DNA from: CAIPFQ01 sp964641775
GTDB lineage: Bacteria; Chlamydiota; Chlamydiia; Chlamydiales; SM23-39
Assembly: GCA_964641775.1 (NCBI GenBank)
Contig: CAZXLK010000026.1
Location: 1-15,721 of the forward strand
Length of the DNA stretch: 15,721 nucleotides
Reading direction: 5' to 3'
The notes beneath the pieces are model-generated. The model had not been told where the DNA came from. It saw only the letters and a program-made list of their open reading frames with translations, and did no database searches. Both the position numbers and the translations under genes were made by a program. Below are positions 6,176-13,737 of this stretch, one piece after another; position 1 is the first letter of the stretch, and every line of letters starts with the position of its first letter.

Positions 6176-8027
6176 AGAGTTTTTCTATTGCCTGGCCAAA
6201 TTCTGCCTGAATCCAAAGATCTAATTGATCATTCGTTGAAAAAAGACCCTGATCCTTCCGATTCCATAGCGAGCGGATTTTTAATTGTTTTGAAAGAAAC
6301 ATCTCTTTTTTATTCTCAAATTGGGCAATGAGCTTATGTTCTCCATTGTGAATGCAAAATTCAAAAGGGGATCTTCCTGCATTGAATCTGGAAATGACGG
6401 CATATGGGGGATGGTCATTGCCAAAGATCGAGCTTCCTGCCAAAAAAGGGATTTCTTTGCCGCTTAAATGATGAAGAATAGTCGGAAAAATATCCATCTG
6501 CGATGCGATCTTAGGAGGATTTTCTACGACCCGATTTCCTAATTTCATATAGAGCGGAATGTGCATTTGCTCTTGGGTCAAATGAGAGCCGTGAAAAAGA
6601 TGTCCATGTTCAAAAAATTCCTCCCCGTGATCCCCTGTTACAATCACAATGTCATTGGGTCCAAAATGCTCCATACATTTGCCAAAAAGAGTATCGATAT
6701 AATGGACCGCATTTCGGTAGCGGTTTTTGATTTTCTCAATTTTTGCAGCAGATTGAAACATCGAAAAATATTCGGTTTCCTTGGAAAAGGGGGTAAATTT
6801 TGCAGGGAAATTTTTAGGCCATGCATAGTTGAAATGGGTAGAGTCCCAAAAAAAGACCACAAGCTGCCCTTCATTTTTATTTGAATCCTGCAGGAATTTT
6901 TCAATGGTTTGGGCATCGCTCATCGCTGCTGTCATGGGAGGGGTATGGGAAAACATTTGATAATGTTCAGTCAAATGCAAATCCTTGCCAAATAAAAGCT
7001 CGTCCATCCCATAGTATTTCAGCTGGGCTGAAGAATAGACTCGGATCTGATAGCCCCATTTTTTCAAAAGATTCAAAGGGGGGCTTCCCATTTTCCATCC
7101 TTGATTTTGGGTGGTTTTCCAAAATAGAGAAAATTGGGAATGGAAGATAGAAAACCAGGATGGATGAGAGCCATTTGCATTGGAAAGGGCAAGATCAAAA
7201 TGGACCCCATTTTGTTTGAAGCCATGCAAATTTGGCGCAGTCATAGGGTCGATGCAATCTTCTCGGAAAGATTCAATAACAAAGAGATAAATATTCGGCC
7301 GGCTGACTAGTTTCGTAGAATCTTTTGAGATTGCTTTATGCATCTGGGCTTCTGATTGGGGGGCAATGAGGGATGCCGGAATTGGGTATTGGATCGATGA
7401 GGGTTCTAAAAATGTCCATTTCCAAGGAATCGATTTGAGAAAAGAGGTGTATGAGTCAGGATGAAGAATGGGAGATGCGCTAAATTCCCAAAATAAAAGG
7501 GCAAAAGGGATGCATACAAAGAGCTGAAATATCCATTCTCTTCGAAGATGGAGCGGTTTTTTTGCTGCAATGCGGTCGGTCCATTTGTAAAGAACAATTC
7601 CAAGAAGAGGGAGGAGGACCAAAAGTGAAAAAGATAACGCCCATACCCAAATGGGAAGGCCCGATGCATCCAAGAGAAAAATAAAGCTTGTCCAGGACTC
7701 ATCGAGGACAAAGCCGATGGTTTCCCAAACAGACATGTCGATGACCCGCTCTAACAAAAAATCGAAAAAATGGAAGATCAAAAGAAGAAACGTGGCGCCA
7801 ATGAATGTCAATGAGATGCGATTGGACACATAGTGATTTAGGGACCATGCGAGAAAAAGAAAGACCAGTGTTTCAAAAATCGCTTGTCCTGCTGCATAGA
7901 GAAAGAAAAAGACTCTCGAGCCTGCAAGGGCATCTTTAATGAAAATGCTGCTCCCCGATGTCAAGAGGAGAATGAAGAGGAAAATCCCAAAGTACAGGTA
8001 ATTGACCCTGATTTGCTTTCTATCCAT
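6156..8027 (-). CDS. YejM/PbgA-like membrane protein with sulfatase-fold domain (paralog 2)
   Basis: 623 residues, clearly paralogous to the 2787-4673 product along its whole length: VNYLYF near the N-terminus, PNIY-FVIE before the active site, an FHS motif, KNRYRN, and TGDHGEEF. About five membrane segments fill residues 10-185; the sulfatase-fold domain spans about 244-550. Candidate metal ligands are E252, D466-H467 and H479/H482. The nucleophile position is S287 (GSHPS), where paralog 1 has Thr; neither has the Cys of formylglycine sulfatases. By family it could act on, or sense, envelope lipids or polysaccharide from the inner membrane. Possible roles are YejM-like lipopolysaccharide control or transfer of a phospho-group, and the sequence does not decide. 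The ATG at 8027 has a weak ribosome site. Its 5' end lies 29 bases from the divergent HAD gene. Confidence 0.8.
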   Translation of the reverse strand: MDRKQIRVNYLYFGIFLFILLLTSGSSIFIKDALAGSRVFFFLYAAGQAIFETLVFLFLAWSLNHYVSNRISLTFIGATFLLLIFHFFDFLLERVIDMSVWETIGFVLDESWTSFIFLLDASGLPIWVWALSFSLLVLLPLLGIVLYKWTDRIAAKKPLHLRREWIFQLFVCIPFALLFWEFSASPILHPDSYTSFLKSIPWKWTFLEPSSIQYPIPASLIAPQSEAQMHKAISKDSTKLVSRPNIYLFVIESFREDCIDPMTAPNLHGFKQNGVHFDLALSNANGSHPSWFSIFHSQFSLFWKTTQNQGWKMGSPPLNLLKKWGYQIRVYSSAQLKYYGMDELLFGKDLHLTEHYQMFSHTPPMTAAMSDAQTIEKFLQDSNKNEGQLVVFFWDSTHFNYAWPKNFPAKFTPFSKETEYFSMFQSAAKIEKIKNRYRNAVHYIDTLFGKCMEHFGPNDIVIVTGDHGEEFFEHGHLFHGSHLTQEQMHIPLYMKLGNRVVENPPKIASQMDIFPTILHHLSGKEIPFLAGSSIFGNDHPPYAVISRFNAGRSPFEFCIHNGEHKLIAQFENKKEMFLSKQLKIRSLWNRKDQGLFSTNDQLDLWIQAEFGQAIEKLFSHYPY

Positions 8028-8041
8028 GTCTTCACTATAAT
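8013..8041 (+). promoter_or_regulatory. candidate promoter of the HAD-hpf-DUF115 run
   Basis: TTGCTT (8013-8018), a 17-base spacer, then a perfect TATAAT (8036-8041). The -35 box lies inside the 5' end of the minus-strand paralog 2 gene. The start of transcription is predicted near 8048, giving a leader of about nine bases and no room for a ribosome site, in line with the absence of one before the ATG at 8057. Confidence 0.4.
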
Positions 8042-8056
8042 TAATTCCTCTTAAAA

Positions 8057-8725
8057 ATGAATTGGATCAGACTATTTCAGCTCTTTCTCTTTGATTTTGA
8101 TGGACTTCTAGTAGATACGGAAGCTCTTCATTATATGGCTTACGTCAATACGCTGGATCGAAGGGGCTATAAATTGGAATGGTCTTTTGCCGAGTTTATC
8201 GGGCTTGCTCACCTCAACTCCAGTGCGATTCGAGATGGAATCTATGCAAAATTTCCTGATTTAGAGCCAAACTGGAATCTTCTTTATGCTGAAAAGACGG
8301 AGGAGTATTTGCAATTGATTGGCGAGGGGAAGCTCAAGCTAATGCCCGGAGTGGAGGGTCTACTCAAGGAATTGGAAAAGGGGGGCTCTAGAAGCTGCGT
8401 TGTCACGAATTCGACAATAGAGCAGACCAAACTCATCCGTTCCCAATTTCCCATTCTCAATACCATCCCTCATTGGGTTACGCGCGAAGATTATGAAAAG
8501 CCGAAACCTAGCCCTGAATGTTATTTAAGGGCAATTCAGCTCTATGGAAAAGAGGGGGATCGGATCATTGGATTTGAAGATAGTGTAAAAGGGCTTGAGG
8601 CGCTAAAAGGGACGCCGGCTACGGCTGTTTTGATTTGCCCTTTGCATCACCCGCTTTTAGAAATTGCAACGGAAGGGGAAGTAAAACATTTCGAAAGCTT
8701 TGAAGAAATCCCCTCCGAATGGTAA
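8057..8725 (+). CDS. HAD-superfamily hydrolase (beta-phosphoglucomutase-like, subfamily IA)
   Basis: 222 residues with all four HAD motifs. Motif I is DFDGLLVDTE (13-22), with nucleophile D13 and acid/base D15. Motif II is VVTNS (115-119), motif III is K148/K150 in EKPKPSPE, and motif IV is GFEDSVKG (172-179), with metal ligands E174 and D175. A helical cap lies at about 25-90. Proteins of this group hydrolyse or isomerise sugar phosphates or related small phosphates; the exact substrate cannot be read here. It is probably the first gene of a five-gene plus-strand unit; hpf starts 10 bases after its stop. No ribosome site precedes the ATG at 8057, and the promoter-like sequence is very close. 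Confidence 0.88.
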   Translation: MNWIRLFQLFLFDFDGLLVDTEALHYMAYVNTLDRRGYKLEWSFAEFIGLAHLNSSAIRDGIYAKFPDLEPNWNLLYAEKTEEYLQLIGEGKLKLMPGVEGLLKELEKGGSRSCVVTNSTIEQTKLIRSQFPILNTIPHWVTREDYEKPKPSPECYLRAIQLYGKEGDRIIGFEDSVKGLEALKGTPATAVLICPLHHPLLEIATEGEVKHFESFEEIPSEW

Positions 8726-8735
8726 GATAGCTCGC

Positions 8736-9359
8736 ATGGGAAAAACAGATAAGTTTGCAAATGAAGGGTATACAATCTACGTAGTCGGGAAACATTTCCA
8801 GGTTACGGAAGCGATTCGCAATTATGTTTGGGAAAAACTTGCCCGAATAGAGAGAATTGCCGTTCAGATCATTGATATCACCGTTACCTTAGATACACAA
8901 AAACTCGAACATACTTGTTCGATTTTGATGAATTTCATCCATTTCCACATCAAGGTGGGGGCTAGCACAGATAATATTTATTCTGCCATCGATAAAGCAG
9001 CTGATAGGACTGTTAAATTAGTTCGTAGATATAAAACAAAGCTTCAGTCCCATCGTGCAAAAGATACGGCAACTGTCGATATCCATGTGAATGTCATCAA
9101 GCCCATTGGCGATGATATTCAAGTAATCAATGATGATATTGTCGCGGAAAATGCCATAGAAGATGCCGAGCGCTATCAGCTCCATCAGGTTGTTGCAAAG
9201 GAAACCATGCCTTTAAAAACCCTGACAGAAGGAGAAGCGGTCATGAAAATGGAAATTACCGATGATCCATTTATCATCTACCGCTCCGAAGAGGACCAAA
9301 AACTCAAAGTGATCTATCGGCGGGAAGATCGCAATTACGGCTTGGTGCAAATCCAATAG
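8736..9359 (+). CDS. hpf: long-form ribosome hibernation promoting factor
   Basis: 207 residues. The N-terminal S30AE/YfiA domain (about 12-120) carries VVGKHFQVTEAIRNYVWEK and, near 72-105, the helix with KAADRTVKLVRRYKTKL. A linker at 120-150 leads to the C-terminal dimerisation domain (about 150-205), with KTLTEGEAVMKME and FIIYRSEEDQKLKVIYRR. Long HPF binds the 30S decoding region and pairs ribosomes into inactive 100S dimers in slow growth, a fitting role for the resting stage of a developmental-cycle bacterium. I chose ATG 8736 over the in-frame TTG at 8700, which would overlap the HAD gene and add 12 residues not typical of the family. Its stop TAG is almost in contact with the next gene. 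Confidence 0.9.
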   Translation: MGKTDKFANEGYTIYVVGKHFQVTEAIRNYVWEKLARIERIAVQIIDITVTLDTQKLEHTCSILMNFIHFHIKVGASTDNIYSAIDKAADRTVKLVRRYKTKLQSHRAKDTATVDIHVNVIKPIGDDIQVINDDIVAENAIEDAERYQLHQVVAKETMPLKTLTEGEAVMKMEITDDPFIIYRSEEDQKLKVIYRREDRNYGLVQIQ

Positions 9360-9364
9360 AAAAG

Positions 9365-9763
9365 ATTTTCGATCCTATTCGATGTAAATTGGTTGAGGCT
9401 ACTCCTGAAGAAAAGGTTCGTCAGCAGCTCATCCAAAATATGCTGCAGCTTAGGTTTCCTAAAGGACTCATTGCAGTGGAAAAAGAGATCCAATCTTTAA
9501 ACCGCAGATTCGATGTGCTTGCCTTTGCAAATGTCCAAAAAGAGCTAACGCCTCTTTTGTTAGTAGAATGCAAAGCCCATGACTGGAATAAACAAGAAGA
9601 AATGCAGCTTTTAGGCTATAATTTTTGGTTTAAGGCCCCTTTTTTTGCAATGCAAGCTCCAAATCGAATCCAAATGTTTTGGAAAGAAATGGACAAGATC
9701 AAGTCGGTAAACTTTCTTCCCAAATACCAGGATCTTTTGAATGCAAGTCGTCAACGTTTTTGA
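9365..9763 (+). CDS. stand-alone HsdR-N-like PD-(D/E)XK nuclease-fold protein
   Basis: About 132 residues if begun at AUU 9365. The family pattern (HSDR_N_2, 'type I restriction enzyme R N-terminal') is plain: FDPIR, ATPEEKVRQ, FPKGLIAVEKE, RRFDVLAFA, LLLVECKAHDW and MQLLGYN. The catalytic set would be the early Glu of VEKE, the Asp of RFDVLAF, and Glu-x-Lys in VECKA. There is no helicase domain and no HsdM/HsdS partner, so it is not a type I restriction enzyme. Its function is unknown. The conserved FDPIR segment lies upstream of the only conventional start codon (TTG 9389), and no ATG, GTG or TTG occurs between the frame's last stop (9263) and 9389; AUU 9365, five bases after the hpf stop, fits best. 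The 3' end overlaps the next gene by 23 bases. Confidence 0.72.
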   Translation: MFDPIRCKLVEATPEEKVRQQLIQNMLQLRFPKGLIAVEKEIQSLNRRFDVLAFANVQKELTPLLLVECKAHDWNKQEEMQLLGYNFWFKAPFFAMQAPNRIQMFWKEMDKIKSVNFLPKYQDLLNASRQRF

Positions 9764-10889
9764 TGATGCCAAAGCAAGGCATGTTTTTATTGATGTTGAG
9801 CCACAAAAGAAGGCAAAAACTTATTTTGTAGACTCTCCTCTTCAAATGCTCCCTCTTGCCACCCAAATTGCATGGGATGCAGTTCTTCTTGAAATGAAAA
9901 TTGTGGGAGAGGGGCCCTTTCGAAAGATGTTAGAAGAGGCTCATAGGGCAGCTCATCTTCTTCTTTCCGATGCGGCCGATTTTGGATGCCAGATTGCAAA
10001 AAATGCCTATGCCACTCGCCATTTAAATGTAAAAGATGGGATGCAGCTAAAAGGTGCTTTTGCAAATGTCCCTGCAATTATTGTGGGCGCAGGGCCATCA
10101 CTTGAGATCAATGGCCATCTTTTAAAAAATTTACAAAACAGGTCTTTGATTTTTGCAGGAGGAACGGCACTAAAAGTCATCCCGGCAAGGCCCCATTTTG
10201 CAGGTGCGATTGATAAAGAATTTTTAAAAGACAATCCTCATCCCACAGCCCCTCTTTTTTTCCAACACCGGATGCATCCGAAAAATTTTACACTATTTAC
10301 CGGGGAAAAAATCCTTTTTCCCGATAGCCATTACGAATTCTTGCAACGAGAGCGATTTGATAGCGGCTGGACTGTCGGAACTTTTTTAACGGCAGTTGCA
10401 ACCCTTATGGGATGTAGTCCCATTGTGTTTGTCGGGATGGACTTTTGCTATAAAGAGGGCAAAAAGTATGCGAACCAAAAAAAACTTGAGACTTGCAAAA
10501 CACCTGCAGATTGGATCATGGCAAAAAATTGGATGGAAGAGTGGGCGGATCGTCATCCAAACATAGAGTTTTTGAATGCGACAGAAGGAGGAGTCCCATT
10601 TGCAAAACCGATTGAGCTTCAAAATCTCGATCTTGCAGTTAGGAAAATCGATGTAAATCAAATGATTCAAGCTCTTCCTAATGCTCCCAAAATAGACTGG
10701 GATGCTTGGAAAAAAAGTCTATCTGTTCAAGGCGAGTGGGCTTATGAAAAACTTCTTCTTCCTTTATGGAATCTATGGAGTCCTCTCTTTTTAAGAGCGT
10801 TAAAGTCTGATCCTCATCCGGAAAAAATTGAGATCAACCAAAAGCTATTTTTCCAAAAAGTGATTGAGGAGCATTTGCATGTGTTTTGA
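9741..10889 (+). CDS. DUF115/MptE-like protein, first tandem copy
   Basis: 382 residues, soluble. Residues 111-121 (PAIIVGAGPSL) form the glycine-rich nucleotide-binding loop of the DUF115 family. This family includes archaeal 6-hydroxymethylpterin pyrophosphokinase MptE and the flagellin-glycosylating Maf proteins. Further family blocks are 223-243 (MGCSPIVFVGMD, then KKYA) and 276-287 (FLNATEGGVPF). By family it should bind a nucleotide or nucleotide-sugar; transfer of a sugar or pyrophosphate is possible, but the substrate is unknown. The ATG at 9741 has AGGA eight bases upstream, inside the nuclease-fold gene, so translation is probably coupled. The next gene is a longer paralog; this copy has about 65 fewer residues before the GAGPSL block. 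Confidence 0.75.
   Translation: MQVVNVFDDAKARHVFIDVEPQKKAKTYFVDSPLQMLPLATQIAWDAVLLEMKIVGEGPFRKMLEEAHRAAHLLLSDAADFGCQIAKNAYATRHLNVKDGMQLKGAFANVPAIIVGAGPSLEINGHLLKNLQNRSLIFAGGTALKVIPARPHFAGAIDKEFLKDNPHPTAPLFFQHRMHPKNFTLFTGEKILFPDSHYEFLQRERFDSGWTVGTFLTAVATLMGCSPIVFVGMDFCYKEGKKYANQKKLETCKTPADWIMAKNWMEEWADRHPNIEFLNATEGGVPFAKPIELQNLDLAVRKIDVNQMIQALPNAPKIDWDAWKKSLSVQGEWAYEKLLLPLWNLWSPLFLRALKSDPHPEKIEINQKLFFQKVIEEHLHVF
10866..10871 (+). promoter_or_regulatory. ribosome binding site of the second DUF115 gene
   Basis: GAGGAG lies seven bases before the ATG at 10879, inside the 3' end of the first DUF115 gene. It decides the start against an upstream in-frame TTG at 10864, which it overlaps. Confidence 0.7.
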
Positions 10890-12435
10890 AGAAAACTATT
10901 CCATTTTCATGGAGAGGTTTCCGGAACTTGGCCTACAAATTCCCCCTCTTGGAAAAACCCTAACCCCAAAAAATCTGCCCAAAATCCCTCTACCAAATGT
11001 AAAGCAGCTTTACATTTATGAACTTGGGATGGGGGAAGGGTATGAGGAGTATCAAGATTGGCTAAACAAAGATCCAAGCCATCGCCTCATTTTTCTCGAG
11101 GAGGATTTAAGCGCCATTTCATCTTTTCTTCATTTGAAAAGTGCAAAGCCCATTTTACAGAACACCCAAGTAGACATTTTAATCCTAACTCAGCTTGATG
11201 CTTACTTGGAAAAAAATCCTGTCGTCACCGTTGAGGCAATTGCTCCTTTAGATTTAAAACAAAAAATTTTGCAAAAGGGAGCTTTTGCCCATGCATCTTT
11301 TTTAGACCGGCTTCATGGATATCATCTCTTTGAAAATTTTATACAAAATCTAAAACATCTTCCCACCTCTTTTTACGCAAATGCTTTGTTGGGAAAATTT
11401 GAGAATGTTCCGGCGATTGTTTGCGGCGCCGGCCCGTCGCTCCAAGATGCAATTCCCATTTTAAAAACATTGGAAAATAAAGCACTTCTCATTGCAGGGG
11501 GATCTACCATTAAAGCGCTTACCGCAAGCGGCATCAAACCCCATTTTGCAATGGCAATTGATCCCAACCCGGAAGAATATCACCGCTTGAAAAATAGCTT
11601 ATCCTCTGTTGTTCCTTTTCTTTATTCCACCCGCCTTTATCCCAAGGTCTTTGTTGGGGCAAATGGCCCCTTTGGGTATATGCGATCAGGAACCGGGGGG
11701 ATTTTAGAAATTTGGATGGAAGAAGAGCTTGGCCTTTTGGATCCATTGATAGGGCAAGAGCTCTCCATGGATGCGATTTCTGTGACCTGCATGTGCCTGG
11801 CATTTGCAAAACATCTGGGCTGCAGTCCCATCCTTCTAAGCGGAGTTGATTTGGCCTATACAGACAATAAGCGCTACGCTCCCGGCGTTCTCGATCAAGA
11901 GGCAAAAGAATTATCGATCAGTACCGTTGATCGGATCATCAATACCCAAGACAGAAATGGCGCTCCCATTGCAACTGCAGTTCGCTTTCAAATGGAATCG
12001 CTTGCAATTTCCGACTTTGCCGCAAGTTGTCCCAAAACCTGTTTTCTCAACACAACTTCCGGCGGAATTGGTTTTGAAAAAATCCCTTATGTCCCTTTGC
12101 AAGAAGCGCTCAAACCTTTTTCAGACATCCCAAATCTTCGAAAAAAAATTCATGAGGCAATTAGCTCTTCACCCATGCCTAAAAATACGGAAGAGATCAT
12201 CAATAAAAAAATGAAAGAGCTACTACCCAGTTTAAAGAGGATCATCTCTCATTTAGAAATTTGTTCCGGAGTCAAAAATGGCTCTACTGCACTCGCGGAA
12301 CTGGAGCTGCAAGAAGAATTTGCCTATCCTTATCTTTTTTACGACATTGATCAACTTTTGCCCAAAAAAGACAAATGGAAACATTTTTTAACCCTAGCCC
12401 GTAAATATCAATCAGCAGCAGCTTCATATTCCTGA
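10879..12435 (+). CDS. DUF115/MptE-like protein, second tandem copy
   Basis: 518 residues, soluble. The N-terminal region (1-170) has no motif I recognise. The DUF115 core follows with PAIVCGAGPSLQ (178-189), AGGSTIKAL (206-214), LGCSPILLSGVDLAY (313-327), KRYAPG (331-336) and FLNTTSGGIGFE (389-400). The C-terminal 110 residues are helical and charged. All blocks align with the first copy, so the pair arose by duplication, although divergence is large. The function is presumably nucleotide- or nucleotide-sugar-dependent, either Maf-like glycan transfer or an MptE-like kinase; the sequence gives no basis for choosing. It overlaps the preceding gene by 11 bases with a strong ribosome site, and overlaps the convergent ctcC by 28 bases at its 3' end. 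Confidence 0.75.
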   Translation: MCFEENYSIFMERFPELGLQIPPLGKTLTPKNLPKIPLPNVKQLYIYELGMGEGYEEYQDWLNKDPSHRLIFLEEDLSAISSFLHLKSAKPILQNTQVDILILTQLDAYLEKNPVVTVEAIAPLDLKQKILQKGAFAHASFLDRLHGYHLFENFIQNLKHLPTSFYANALLGKFENVPAIVCGAGPSLQDAIPILKTLENKALLIAGGSTIKALTASGIKPHFAMAIDPNPEEYHRLKNSLSSVVPFLYSTRLYPKVFVGANGPFGYMRSGTGGILEIWMEEELGLLDPLIGQELSMDAISVTCMCLAFAKHLGCSPILLSGVDLAYTDNKRYAPGVLDQEAKELSISTVDRIINTQDRNGAPIATAVRFQMESLAISDFAASCPKTCFLNTTSGGIGFEKIPYVPLQEALKPFSDIPNLRKKIHEAISSSPMPKNTEEIINKKMKELLPSLKRIISHLEICSGVKNGSTALAELELQEEFAYPYLFYDIDQLLPKKDKWKHFLTLARKYQSAAASYS

Positions 12436-13736
12436 AGTTTATTGCGAAGAGTGCGGATGCTGATTCCAAGAATCTCAGCAGTCTTTGTCCGATTATTGCC
12501 GTAAGATTCTAACGTATCCAAAATGAGTCTTTTTTCTAATTCATGAAGAGTAATGCCAACACTTGCCTTTTCCGGAGATTTTTTTGTTGGATCTAGATAA
12601 AGATGTTCTGCATCGATGGCAGGATCAAAATCAAGAACGACAGTTCGTTCAATAATATTTCCAAGTTCTCGAACATTTCCCGGCCAAGGATATTTCAAAA
12701 GTTTTTGGATGGCTCTTTCTGTAAACCGTTTCATGGGCTTATGATTTTCTTGGCAAGTAACTTCTAGAAAATGAGCTGCAATCGGCATGATATCCTCAGG
12801 GCGCTCTCGAAGAGGAGGAATGTGAATTGGCATCACATTGAGTCTATAATACAGATCCTCCCGAAGTACTTTTGAAACAATTGCATCTTCGATATTTCGA
12901 TTAGATGCCGCAATGAAGCGGACATTGACTTTGATTGCCCTTGTTCCACCTACTCTTTCAAATTCCTGCTCTTGAATGGCCCTTAAGAGTTTCGGCTGTA
13001 AAGCCACCGGAATTTCTGTTACTTCATCAAGGAGGAGCGTTCCTCCGTCTGCAAGCTCAAATCTTCCCGTTTTTTTTGCAAATGCCCCTGTAAACGCCCC
13101 TTTTTCGTGACCAAAAAACTCCGATTCAATCAGTGTTTCCGGAATTGCTGCGCAGTTGACTTTGATAAATGATCCTCGGGATCGATGGGACAATCTATGA
13201 ATTTCCCCTGCAATTACCTCTTTTCCTGTTCCCGATTCTCCAGTGATAAAAACGCTAGCGTTGGATCTTGCGATTTTTTCCAAATCTCGAACGATTTGTT
13301 TCATAGCAGCGCTCTCTGCAATCACTTTGCTATTTTTTTCATCCTTTAAAAAACGGTTTTCACTTAACAGATCTGCATGATCACTTGCCATTTTGATCGC
13401 AGCCTCTAGAGCCTCCACAGAAAAGGGCTTTAAAAGATAATTAAATGCTCCATGGCGGATAGAGTCGACTGCTGCCTCAATACTTCCATGAGCAGTCATC
13501 AAAATGACAATGGGCGCATGTTCTAAGCCCAATGCATATTGCATCACATCAATTCCGGTTTTAATCGGCATTTTTACATCGGTAAGAACGAGATCAAATG
13601 CCGCCTCTTGCAATGCATGAATTGCCTCATCCCCATCGTTTGCTGGCTTTACATCTAGCCCTTTTCGCTTTAACACTTCGCAAATGAAGCGGAGCATGAG
13701 AGGATCGTCATCTGCAACTAAGATTTTTTCTATCAT
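12408..13736 (-). CDS. ctcC: NtrC-family sigma-54 response regulator
   Basis: 442 residues with three domains. The receiver (1-120) has acid pair D10/D11, phospho-acceptor D53, T81 and K103. The AAA+ sigma-54 activation domain (about 138-370) has Walker A GESGTGKE (166-173), sigma-54 contact loop GAFTGA (213-218), Walker B LLLDE (234-238) and candidate arginine fingers R292/R298. A Fis-type helix-turn-helix lies at about 397-437 (NNRTKTAEILGISIRTLRNKL). Phosphorylation by the kinase just upstream would trigger ATP-driven opening of sigma-54 promoters. The full receiver and the DNA-binding end suggest a site-specific regulator. The ATG lies one base after the kinase stop, with AAGAGG four bases upstream, so the two are co-translated. 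The name follows chlamydial CtcC (AtoC). Confidence 0.9.
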   Translation of the reverse strand: MIEKILVADDDPLMLRFICEVLKRKGLDVKPANDGDEAIHALQEAAFDLVLTDVKMPIKTGIDVMQYALGLEHAPIVILMTAHGSIEAAVDSIRHGAFNYLLKPFSVEALEAAIKMASDHADLLSENRFLKDEKNSKVIAESAAMKQIVRDLEKIARSNASVFITGESGTGKEVIAGEIHRLSHRSRGSFIKVNCAAIPETLIESEFFGHEKGAFTGAFAKKTGRFELADGGTLLLDEVTEIPVALQPKLLRAIQEQEFERVGGTRAIKVNVRFIAASNRNIEDAIVSKVLREDLYYRLNVMPIHIPPLRERPEDIMPIAAHFLEVTCQENHKPMKRFTERAIQKLLKYPWPGNVRELGNIIERTVVLDFDPAIDAEHLYLDPTKKSPEKASVGITLHELEKRLILDTLESYGNNRTKTAEILGISIRTLRNKLQEYEAAAD

Positions 13737-13737
13737 A

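Noticed and set aside
8700..8735. TTG at 8700 as start of hpf
   Set aside because: It lies within the HAD gene and adds a non-family N-terminus; ATG 8736 fits the S30AE domain.
9365..9763. Remnant of a type I restriction enzyme
   Set aside because: No HsdR helicase, HsdM or HsdS sequence is nearby; the protein is a complete stand-alone domain inside an operon.
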